From: Faecalibacterium sp.
Lineage (GTDB): Bacteria > Bacillota > Clostridia > Oscillospirales > Ruminococcaceae
Assembly (NCBI GenBank): GCA_017483235.1
Contig: JAFULE010000142.1
Span: 1 to 7,221 of the forward strand
Direction of reading: 5' to 3'
DNA length: 7,221 nt
The notes under the pieces are model-generated. The model was not told the DNA's origin. It saw nothing but the letters and a program-made list of their open reading frames with translations, and made no database searches. Positions 1-5,322 of this stretch are shown here, piece after piece. Both the position numbers and the translations under genes were made by a program. Position 1 is the stretch's first letter. The number at the start of each line of letters is the position of its first letter.

Positions 1-432
1 CCTAAGGGGGATACCGGCATTACCCCCCAACTAAGCATCGGTTCGGTAACCACACTGACCGCCGGCAGTGCAGCTACCGCCACCTTGACCGGTACGGCAG
101 CTGCCCCTGTTTTAAATCTGGGGATTCCCAAGGGCGCAGATGGAGCAGCCGGTTCTGCCGCCTCGATCACCGTAGACAATACTTTGTCCACCACCAGTAC
201 AAATCCGATTCAGAACAAAGTGGTGACTCAGGCGCTTAACGAAGAATCCACACGTGCCAAAAATGCGGAACAACTCAATGCCTCGGCGGCAGCAGCTGCC
301 CAGACCACCGCAAACAACGCACAGACCAAAGCAAATGCCGCTCTGCCTGCCGCATCGGCAGCCAACTTCCTGCGTGTGGTGTCCTTCGACAGTGCCACCG
401 GCACCCTGACCACTGCCAAGGGGGTGGGCTAA
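1..432 (+). CDS. Phage tail fibre protein with collagen-like and coiled-coil segments, 5' partial
   Basis: The reading frame is open from base 1 to a TAA at 430-432, so the N-terminus lies outside the window; the TTG at 85 is only an internal codon. The visible 143 residues begin with a collagen-like PKGDTG. A Thr/Ala-rich stretch follows, then a second Gly-X-Y patch (GIPKGADGAAG) at about residues 40-50. Next comes the segment VDNTLSTTSTNPIQNKVV, a type that recurs in tail fibres and receptor-binding proteins of Firmicutes phages. Residues about 80-122 are Ala/Asn/Gln/Lys-rich (ESTRAKNAEQLNAS, ANNAQTKANAAL) and fit a trimeric coiled coil. The short C-terminal part ends in GVG. In this family such modules form fibrous trimers that reach the host surface; receptor binding is inferred. 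The gene abuts the next one with no gap and lies just before an endolysin, the usual late tail-to-lysis order. The tail-fibre assignment is fairly sure; the specific role is not. Confidence 0.78.
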   Translation, partial: PKGDTGITPQLSIGSVTTLTAGSAATATLTGTAAAPVLNLGIPKGADGAAGSAASITVDNTLSTTSTNPIQNKVVTQALNEESTRAKNAEQLNASAAAAAQTTANNAQTKANAALPAASAANFLRVVSFDSATGTLTTAKGVG

Positions 433-975
433 ATGGCCGTAACCATTGCGGGCACCCAGTTGAAAAAGATGACCTATGGCGGCCAGACCGTGAAAAAGTG
501 GGTGCATGACGGGGTGCAGGTTTTCAGTGCCGGGTTGACCATTTACGACAACGGAAGCCAGCCCGACAGCGCAAAAACCGGGGGCATTGCTACCAGAACC
601 GGCGGCGATGCCAAAGTAAGTATTGGCTCATCTGCAATTACAGGAGGCTATACCGACATTTATGTGAACGGTACGCAATGCAGGGTCACCACCAAAAATC
701 CCATTGACGTTACTGATTTTACAAAGCTGTGTATTGATGTTGAAATTACGAGCACCTATAACAATTATGAATGTCTTTTGCGTTGCGTAAACTGGAACCC
801 TGTTACTACTGCCGACTTACCTGCCGGAAACGGTTGGGGTGCGTTTGACGGCGAGATCGTTGGCGTAAAACGACAAACAGTAAGTATTGATATTTCGGCT
901 CTCACAGGCAATTATTACCCGATGTTTTTGTCGTTTTACACAAACTTTTCGATCTATAAATTCTGGCTTGAATAA
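433..975 (+). CDS. Small phage tail-associated protein (hypothetical, 180 aa)
   Basis: The ATG follows directly on the TAA of the tail fibre gene. The G-rich AAGGGGGTGG in the last codons of that gene can serve as ribosome binding site, so translation is probably coupled. The N-terminus (MAVTIAGTQLKKMTYGGQTV, then KKWVHDGVQVF) resembles a short beta-rich opening module, with repeated 'G-x-x-V-K-K ... G-V-x-V-F' elements, seen at the start of tail-tip or structural proteins of Firmicutes phages. Residues about 45-180 are Thr/Ser/Tyr/aromatic-rich with alternating hydrophobic residues, as in a beta-sandwich, and end in FSIYKFWLE. There are no membrane segments, no signal peptide and no catalytic motif. 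Base composition changes inside the gene: about 60% GC near 481-540 but about 32% in 721-780 and 901-960. This suggests the C-terminal domain was acquired separately. A role as tail accessory or receptor-binding protein is inferred from position; I do not recognise a named family. Confidence 0.7.
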   Translation: MAVTIAGTQLKKMTYGGQTVKKWVHDGVQVFSAGLTIYDNGSQPDSAKTGGIATRTGGDAKVSIGSSAITGGYTDIYVNGTQCRVTTKNPIDVTDFTKLCIDVEITSTYNNYECLLRCVNWNPVTTADLPAGNGWGAFDGEIVGVKRQTVSIDISALTGNYYPMFLSFYTNFSIYKFWLE

Positions 976-1036
976 AGGGCGGTGAATCCAATGGACATTG
1001 AACAAATCGCCCCAAAACAAAGAAAGGACAACTGCC

Positions 1037-2032
1037 ATGTCGAACTACATCCACGGCATTGACGTCTCGAAATATCAGGGCGTCATCGGCTGGCCGCTGG
1101 TGGCCCAGAGCCAGCGCTTTGCATTTATCCGTCTGGGCTACATCAACGGTGATGGCAGCATCACCATCGACCCCACCTACCAGCAAAACCTGTCCGGCGC
1201 CATCGCGGCCGGGCTGCAGGTGGGCGCTTACCTGTACAGCTACGCCCGCACCCCGGACGCAGCAAAGCTGGCCGCCAACCGCGCTATGGAACTGGTGGCC
1301 CCCTTTGGCCTGCGTATGCCCATCGCCTTTGACTTTGAGCATGCAGCCATCTACCAGACCATGAGCCGCGACACCAACGCCGCCATCTGCAATGCCTTCC
1401 TGAACACGGTGAAGAACGGCGGCTACACCCCGGTGATCTACACCTACTACAGCTTTGCGAAAAGCTGGCTGGATCTGGACGCGGTGGACGCGCCCCGGTG
1501 GCTGGCCAACTACACCGGCAAGATCGGCATCGATGGGGTGGACATCTGGCAGTATTCCAGCAGCGGCACGGTGGAAGGCATTGCCGGCCGGGTGGATATG
1601 AACAAGGCCTACAACGACTTCTGGAGCCGGTACCCCAACCAGCCCAGCCAGCCGGTGTGGGAGCCGCTGACCGACAAGGTGCTGGAGGTGTACGGTACCC
1701 GCCACTGCGAGTATTTCAACACGGTGGACGTCAACGACGTGGCCGGCAGGCTGGAGCCCGGCCAGCGGTACCCGGTGCTGGGCATTCTGGACGGCGTGTG
1801 GGGCGGCTACAACTGGGCCACCATCCAGCTGGAGGGCCACGAATACTACGTTGCCCTGCTGGACGACCGCTGCCGCATTGCCGACGCGCCCGGCTGCGCC
1901 GAGCACGAGGCCGAGATCAGGCGTCTGACCGACGCGCTGGCCGCAGCCAACACCGCAAAGGACAAGCTGGCCGCCGAGTGCGCCGCCCTGATGCAGAAGA
2001 TCAAGGCAGCCAAAGCGGCGCTGGCCGCATAA
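1037..2032 (+). CDS. Phage endolysin: GH25 lysozyme with SH3-like region and coiled-coil tail (331 aa)
   Basis: This is an N-acetylmuramidase of glycoside hydrolase family 25, which cuts the beta-1,4 bond between MurNAc and GlcNAc in peptidoglycan. The start at 1037 is set by AGAAAGGA at 1021-1028, eight bases upstream; the in-frame TTG at 998 has no such signal. The GH25 domain spans residues about 5-195. It opens with GIDVSKYQG (Asp9), carries the catalytic DFE (Asp99, Glu101) after MPIAF, then YTYYS, and closes with WQYSSSG...GRVDMN (Asp187). These acidic positions match the family pattern. Residues about 211-282 look like an SH3-type wall-binding region (LEPGQRYPVLG...W..I.LEG.EYYVALL). 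Residues about 287-331 are an Ala/Lys/Glu-rich heptad coiled coil, an unusual ending. There is no signal peptide, so release would need a holin, and none is in the window. It is the last prophage gene before the tRNAs, so it most likely acts in host lysis. Confidence 0.93.
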   Translation: MSNYIHGIDVSKYQGVIGWPLVAQSQRFAFIRLGYINGDGSITIDPTYQQNLSGAIAAGLQVGAYLYSYARTPDAAKLAANRAMELVAPFGLRMPIAFDFEHAAIYQTMSRDTNAAICNAFLNTVKNGGYTPVIYTYYSFAKSWLDLDAVDAPRWLANYTGKIGIDGVDIWQYSSSGTVEGIAGRVDMNKAYNDFWSRYPNQPSQPVWEPLTDKVLEVYGTRHCEYFNTVDVNDVAGRLEPGQRYPVLGILDGVWGGYNWATIQLEGHEYYVALLDDRCRIADAPGCAEHEAEIRRLTDALAAANTAKDKLAAECAALMQKIKAAKAALAA

Positions 2033-2050
2033 GCTTTTATCCGCAAACGC

Positions 2051-2094
2051 AAAAAGACCGCCGAAACAGCTGATTTTCAGCTATTCCAACGGTC
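2051..2094 (-). terminator. Intrinsic terminator after tRNA-Pro
   Basis: Arms 2056-2073 and 2077-2094 form an 18-pair stem with a TTT loop (plus-strand letters). Read as plus-strand RNA there are four mismatches (three C-A, one A-C). Read as minus-strand RNA every one becomes a G-U wobble, so the stem is continuous, and it is followed by five U's (2055-2051). The structure therefore works for leftward transcription, ending the tRNA transcript nine bases past the tRNA-Pro CCA. It lies 3' of the endolysin stop at 2032 and may weakly block opposing phage transcription. Confidence 0.85.
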
Positions 2095-2102
2095 CTTCGT
2101 GC

Positions 2103-2178
2103 TGGTCGGAGCAGCGGGGATCGAACCCACGGCCTCATCGTCCCGAACGATGCGCGCTACCAGCTGCGCTATGCCCCG
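2103..2178 (-). tRNA. tRNA-Pro (anticodon CGG)
   Basis: The 76-base cloverleaf was read on the minus strand. The acceptor CGGGGCA pairs with TGCTCCG (one G-U), starting with the C1-G72 pair typical of bacterial tRNA-Pro. The D arm is GCGC/GCGC. The anticodon stem CATCG/CGATG encloses loop TTCGGGA, giving anticodon CGG with G37. The T arm contains GGTTCGATCC, and the discriminator A plus CCA are encoded (2105-2103). It reads the codon CCG. The gene is complete. Its 3' end faces the prophage, which makes it a candidate integration site that was left intact. No promoter is visible between it and the terminator just upstream. Confidence 0.96.
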
Positions 2179-2180
2179 AT

Positions 2181-2215
2181 AAAAAAATCGCAGCAGCATT
2201 CGCTGCTGCGATTTT
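2181..2215 (-). terminator. Intrinsic terminator between tRNA-Gln and tRNA-Pro
   Basis: A perfect 14-pair stem joins arms 2184-2197 (AAAATCGCAGCAGC) and 2202-2215 around the four-base loop ATTC. Read on the minus strand, the stem is followed by a run of seven T's (2187-2181). The structure begins on the last base of the tRNA-Gln CCA and ends two bases before tRNA-Pro. Read on plus, only four T's lie at the 3' side of the stem, so leftward termination is favoured. Its position between two co-directional tRNAs is odd. Confidence 0.82.
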
Positions 2216-2288
2216 GGTTGGGGATGAGAGAATCGAACTCCCACAAGTAGAGTCAGAGTCTACCGCACTACCACTATGCAAATCCCCA
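2215..2288 (-). tRNA. tRNA-Gln (anticodon CTG)
   Basis: The 74-base cloverleaf was read on the minus strand. The acceptor TGGGGAT pairs with ATCCCCA; the weak U1-A72 pair is characteristic of tRNA-Gln. The D arm is GCAT/GTGC. The anticodon stem GTAGA/TCTAC encloses loop CTCTGAC, giving anticodon CTG. A four-base variable loop follows, then T arm GGGAG/CTCTC with TTCGATT. Discriminator A and CCA are encoded. It reads CAG, a codon common in the neighbouring genes. It is first in a two-tRNA unit behind a consensus promoter, with about 48 bases of 5' leader. Confidence 0.96.
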
Positions 2289-2342
2289 ATATCGCCTGGC
2301 GTTCCGCTGTTATCGGTGAGCGGTGCGCCGTCAACGTTGATG

Positions 2343-2371
2343 ATTATACTCGTTTTTGATGGGTTTGTCAA
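2343..2371 (-). promoter_or_regulatory. Consensus sigma-70/sigma-A promoter for the tRNA unit
   Basis: On the minus strand, TTGACA (2371-2366) and TATAAT (2348-2343) are separated by exactly 17 bases, a perfect match to the vegetative consensus. A very AT-rich stretch (2375-2402) lies just upstream and could act as an UP element. The expected start is near 2336. The direction and distance fit tRNA-Gln. Confidence 0.9.
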
Positions 2372-2392
2372 CACTTTTTTCAAAATTATTTT

Positions 2393-2401
2393 TGATATAA
2401 T
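2393..2401 (+). promoter_or_regulatory. Possible extended -10 promoter element facing right
   Basis: TGATATAAT on the plus strand is an extended -10 box identical to the one before the NCS2 permease. No good -35 is visible, though extended -10 promoters can do without one. A transcript would start near 2408 and run into the hairpin at 2439-2481. It may instead be chance within AT-rich DNA. Confidence 0.35.
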
Positions 2402-2438
2402 ATAAGCAGTTCTATCTTGCTGACCAACAATCGCCGCA

Positions 2439-2481
2439 AACAGTTTGCCCCGGTCGAATTTTTCGACCGGGGCGGGCTGTT
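2439..2481. terminator. Strong hairpin at the 3' end of the NCS2 permease gene (no U-tract)
   Basis: Twelve perfect pairs join GCCCCGGTCGAA (2447-2458) to 2462-2473 around a TTT loop. Outer AACAG (2439-2443) pairs with CTGTT (2477-2481). The intervening TTT/GGG pair as wobbles only in plus-strand RNA and form an AAA/CCC internal loop in minus-strand RNA. The permease stop is at 2485-2487, so the hairpin is placed like a transcript 3' end, but neither strand has a U-run after it. It may stabilise or define the permease mRNA end, or belong to a plus-strand RNA. Confidence 0.55.
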
Positions 2482-2484
2482 AAC

Positions 2485-3894
2485 TTAATGGGTCAGCACC
2501 AACATGGCAACAAACAGCATTGCAATTACCCACGAGCTGCCTTTGATCTTTTTGGCATCACCGCAGAACACGCTGATGACAATGTACGAAAGCAGACCGA
2601 ACGCAATACCATAGGAAATGTTATAGGTAAAGGGCATGACTGCCAGGGTGAGAAACGCCGGCACGCTGATGCGGTAATCGTTCCAGTCGATGTTTTTAAT
2701 TGAGGCCACCATCAGAAAGCCGACATAGATCAGGGCAGCCGCTGTGGTGCATCCGGGAATCAGCTGTGCGATTGGGCTGAAGAACATGGCCACAAAGAAG
2801 AACATGCCGCAGAACACCGAAGTCAGGCCGGTGCGGCCACCGGCTGCAACACCGGCATTCACCTCGCTGAAGGTGGTAACGGTAGATGTGCCGCACAGCG
2901 CACCAATGGTGGTTGCGATAGCGTCCGAGAGCATGCCCTCGTTCATGTTCAGCGGTTCACCTTTTTCATCCAGCAAATCGGCACGCTCACAGGCGGCATA
3001 CAGGGTGCCCAGCGTATCGAACATATCCACCATGCAGAAGGCCAGCGCAGTGGTGGCAATGGTCAAAACCAGACTGGCGCTGCCATGGGCTGCCGTATAG
3101 GCCGAGAAGTCAAAGCCGTCGGTGATCACCTTGAACAGCGACTGGGAGGTAAACTGGCCAAAGGCCTCCAGCGGGCTGATAAAGCTGATCTGCATTCCGG
3201 CGTAAAAACCATCCACGGTAAGGCCCAACAGATAATACAGCCCCATGCCGCCCAGAATACCGATCAGCACCGCGCCGCGGATATTCTTGTGGCTCATGAT
3301 CACGATCGCCAGAAAGGTGCACAGGGTCACCACTTTGGGCATGATATCGCCCCAGCTTTGGCTGAGCAAGTTGAAGGAAGCCAGATCCACACAAGTGGAG
3401 GTATCCGGCACCACGATGCCGGCATTCTGCAGGCCCAGCAGTGCAATGAACAGGCCAATGCCGGAGGGAATGGCCACACGAACCGCATCGGGAAGGGAAT
3501 CAAAGATCTTTTTACGCAAGCCGGTAACGGTAAGCAGAATAAACACACAGCCTTCCAGCAGGATCAGCACCAGCGCGTTGGCATAAGACAGCCCAAAGCC
3601 GATGCAGACCGTGTATACAAAAAAGGCGTTCAGGCCCATGCCGCTTGCCATAGCCAGCGGCAGATTGGACAGGATACCGGCCAGAGTAGTGCCCACCACC
3701 GCCGAAATGGCTGTGGCAATGTAGATGGCACCGTAGGAAACCCCCAGCGGGTTGGAGCCATCGCCAAAGGGGTCGGCAAACATGTTGGCATTGACCATCA
3801 GAATGTACACCATGGCAAAAAAGGTGGTCATGCCGGCAATCAATTCGGTTCTGACTGTGGTTCCACGCTCTTTCAGCTTAAAAAAACGTTCCAT
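2485..3894 (-). CDS. NCS2 family purine (hypoxanthine/guanine/adenine) permease, AzgA/PbuG type (469 aa)
   Basis: This is an integral membrane nucleobase:cation symporter that imports purine bases for salvage. The ATG at 3894 gives the classic start MERFFKLKERGTT and has AAGGAGAA seven bases upstream; the longer in-frame extension to 4014 would cross the promoter and is rejected. Family motifs in order are TELIAGMTTFFAMVYI (about 16-31), ASGMGLNAFF (83-92), MVDMFDTLGTLYA (288-300) and GTSTVTTFSEVNAGVAAGG with RTGLTSV (335-360). The signature includes Glu344, usual for substrate/proton coupling in this group. The end is VPAFLTLAVMPFTYNISYGI (411-430). About a dozen or more hydrophobic segments fill the protein, and its length is normal for the family (about 430-490). 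The exact purine cannot be told from sequence. It has its own promoter, runs divergently from the alcohol dehydrogenase, and ends at a hairpin. The 5' leader of about 25 bases leaves no room for a purine riboswitch. Confidence 0.93.
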   Translation of the reverse strand: MERFFKLKERGTTVRTELIAGMTTFFAMVYILMVNANMFADPFGDGSNPLGVSYGAIYIATAISAVVGTTLAGILSNLPLAMASGMGLNAFFVYTVCIGFGLSYANALVLILLEGCVFILLTVTGLRKKIFDSLPDAVRVAIPSGIGLFIALLGLQNAGIVVPDTSTCVDLASFNLLSQSWGDIMPKVVTLCTFLAIVIMSHKNIRGAVLIGILGGMGLYYLLGLTVDGFYAGMQISFISPLEAFGQFTSQSLFKVITDGFDFSAYTAAHGSASLVLTIATTALAFCMVDMFDTLGTLYAACERADLLDEKGEPLNMNEGMLSDAIATTIGALCGTSTVTTFSEVNAGVAAGGRTGLTSVFCGMFFFVAMFFSPIAQLIPGCTTAAALIYVGFLMVASIKNIDWNDYRISVPAFLTLAVMPFTYNISYGIAFGLLSYIVISVFCGDAKKIKGSSWVIAMLFVAMLVLTH

Positions 3895-3925
3895 TGCGGT
3901 TCTCCTTGTTTGAAATAATGGCCCT

Positions 3926-3954
3926 ATTATATCACGCTTTTCTATGTTTTTCAT
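3926..3954 (-). promoter_or_regulatory. Promoter of the NCS2 permease gene
   Basis: On the minus strand, TATAAT (3931-3926) is preceded by TGA, making an extended -10. ATGAAA (3954-3949) lies 17 bases upstream and matches four of six -35 positions. Transcription would start near 3919, about 25 bases before the ATG, just clearing the ribosome binding site at 3907-3900. Confidence 0.75.
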
Positions 3955-4035
3955 CGCAAAAAGCCACTTTCTGCACCAAAAATTTCTTGAAAATATTCTT
4001 CTTCGCCTACACACGGCATCGCCGCTTCCCTGCCC

Positions 4036-4065
4036 TTGACACCATTGTGCCGGGCATGGTAAGCT
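4036..4065 (+). promoter_or_regulatory. Probable promoter of the alcohol dehydrogenase gene
   Basis: TTGACA at 4036-4041 is a perfect -35. Eighteen bases later comes TAAGCT (4060-4065), a poor -10 that is preceded by TGG, an extended -10 feature. The start would be near 4072, about 26 bases before the ATG. The weak -10 suggests modest expression or activator help. I see no clear operator palindrome in the 203-base divergent interval. Confidence 0.5.
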
Positions 4066-4097
4066 GAAAAAAATTTTTGCAGGAAAGGGCAGGCTTT

Positions 4098-5264
4098 ATG
4101 GATAATTTCACCTACTCTATCTCTACCGTGGTTCACTTTGGCAAAGGCCAGATCAAGATGTTGGGCGGCGAGATCAAAAAGCGGGCCACCCGCGTGCTGT
4201 TGGTTTACGGCGGCGGCAGCATCAAACGCAACGGCGTATACGATGCGGTTGCGGAACAGCTGCGAAAAAACGACATTGAATGGGTAGAATTGCCCGGTGT
4301 AGAGCCCAACCCCCGCATCACCACCGTGCGCCGGGGTGCCGCCCTGTGCCGCGAGCATGGTCTGGACGGTGTGCTGGCCGTGGGCGGCGGCAGCTCGATC
4401 GACTGTGCCAAGGCCATTGCGGTGGGGGCCTGCTATGCCGGTGATCCGTGGGATTTTGTGTGCGGTAAGGCTGCACCGCAAAAGGGCCTGCCTCTGTTTA
4501 CGGTGCTGACTATGGCAGCCACCGGCTCAGAGATGGACCCCATTGCGGTTATTTCGGACATTGAAGCCAACCGCAAACAAGGGTTCAACAGCCCCCACTG
4601 CCTGCCGGCAGCTTCGATCCTTGACCCCTGCTACACCTTTACTCTGCCGGCCAACCAGACCGCCGCCGGTGTAGCAGACATTATGTCCCACACCTTTGAA
4701 AACTACTTCAGCCCCATCGAAGACAGTTTTCTGGCCGACGGTATGGCCGAAACCATCCTGAAGGGGTGCATCAAATATGGCCCCATGGCCATTGCTCAGC
4801 CCGACAACTACGAAGCCCGCGCCAACCTGATGTGGTGTTCGTCCTGGGCGATCAACGGATTTTTAAAGATGGGCAAACCGGTCACCTGGAGCGTACACGC
4901 CATCGAACACCAGCTGTCGGCCTTTTATGACATCACCCACGGCGTGGGGCTGGCCATTCTGACCCCCAACTGGATGCGCTATGTCCTGAACGACAAAACC
5001 CAGCATCGTTTTGCCGACTACGGCGTGCGGGTGTGGGGGTTGGACCCCGCCCTGCCCCAGCGACAGCTGGCCGAAACCGCCATTGACAAGACCCGCGAAT
5101 TTTTCAATTCGCTGGGGCTGCCCGCCACCCTTGCGCAGGTTGGCATTGACGACAGCCAGCTGGAAGCAATGGCAAAGCAGGCGTGGAACCCACGCTTTGC
5201 CAGCAGCGTGTTCGTGCCGCTGACCGTGGAAGATATCCTGAACATTCTGAAGATGAGCCTGTAA
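4098..5264 (+). CDS. Iron-containing alcohol dehydrogenase, YqhD/butanol dehydrogenase type (388 aa)
   Basis: This is a cytosolic group III metal-dependent alcohol dehydrogenase that reduces aldehydes to alcohols with NAD(P)H. Relatives are E. coli YqhD and clostridial BdhA/BdhB. The ATG at 4098 has AGGAAAGG at 4081-4088; the TTG at 4077 overlaps that signal and is not used. The start MDNFTYSISTVVHFGKGQI is family-typical. The N-terminal nucleotide-binding half has YGGGSIKRNG (37-46), ELPGVEPNP (64-72) and GGGSSIDCAK (96-105). The metal ligands are all present: Asp194 and His198 (GVADIMSHTFE), His267 (WSVHAIEH) and His281 (THGVG), at the same spacing as I recall for YqhD. ATGSEMDPIAVIS (141-153) and LDPCYTFTLP (175-184) are further family blocks. 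The length is normal. A likely role is redox balancing in fermentation or aldehyde detoxification; substrate and NADH/NADPH preference cannot be read here. It is monocistronic and convergent with the symporter gene. Confidence 0.94.
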   Translation: MDNFTYSISTVVHFGKGQIKMLGGEIKKRATRVLLVYGGGSIKRNGVYDAVAEQLRKNDIEWVELPGVEPNPRITTVRRGAALCREHGLDGVLAVGGGSSIDCAKAIAVGACYAGDPWDFVCGKAAPQKGLPLFTVLTMAATGSEMDPIAVISDIEANRKQGFNSPHCLPAASILDPCYTFTLPANQTAAGVADIMSHTFENYFSPIEDSFLADGMAETILKGCIKYGPMAIAQPDNYEARANLMWCSSWAINGFLKMGKPVTWSVHAIEHQLSAFYDITHGVGLAILTPNWMRYVLNDKTQHRFADYGVRVWGLDPALPQRQLAETAIDKTREFFNSLGLPATLAQVGIDDSQLEAMAKQAWNPRFASSVFVPLTVEDILNILKMSL

Positions 5265-5272
5265 CAACAGTG

Positions 5273-5310
5273 AAAAAACGCGGCCCTGCGAAAATGCAGG
5301 GCCGCGTTTT
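5273..5310. terminator. Bidirectional intrinsic terminator between convergent genes
   Basis: A perfect 15-pair stem joins AAAACGCGGCCCTGC (5275-5289) to 5296-5310 around loop GAAAAT. Plus-strand RNA ends in UUUUCU and minus-strand RNA in six U's (5278-5273), so it can stop both genes. It sits eight bases after the alcohol dehydrogenase stop codon and 12 bases from the symporter stop. Confidence 0.93.
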
Positions 5311-5322
5311 CTATTGAAACAA

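Noticed and set aside
902..1906. A 334-codon open frame on minus across the endolysin
   Set aside because: Val/Gly/His-rich shadow; the plus strand encodes a complete GH25 enzyme with catalytic residues and a ribosome binding site.
3085..3918. A 277-codon open frame on plus, antisense to the NCS2 permease
   Set aside because: Same low-complexity His/Gln/Gly shadow of a real, motif-bearing gene on the other strand.
3895..4014. Longer permease start at 4014
   Set aside because: The extra 40 residues (Arg-rich, then KNIEKRDIIGPLF...) run through the -10 box and ribosome binding site of the gene and do not belong to the family.
3895..4076. Purine riboswitch upstream of the NCS2 permease
   Set aside because: NCS2 purine permeases are often riboswitch-controlled, but the promoter leaves a leader of only about 25 bases, and no aptamer-like three-way junction was seen further upstream.
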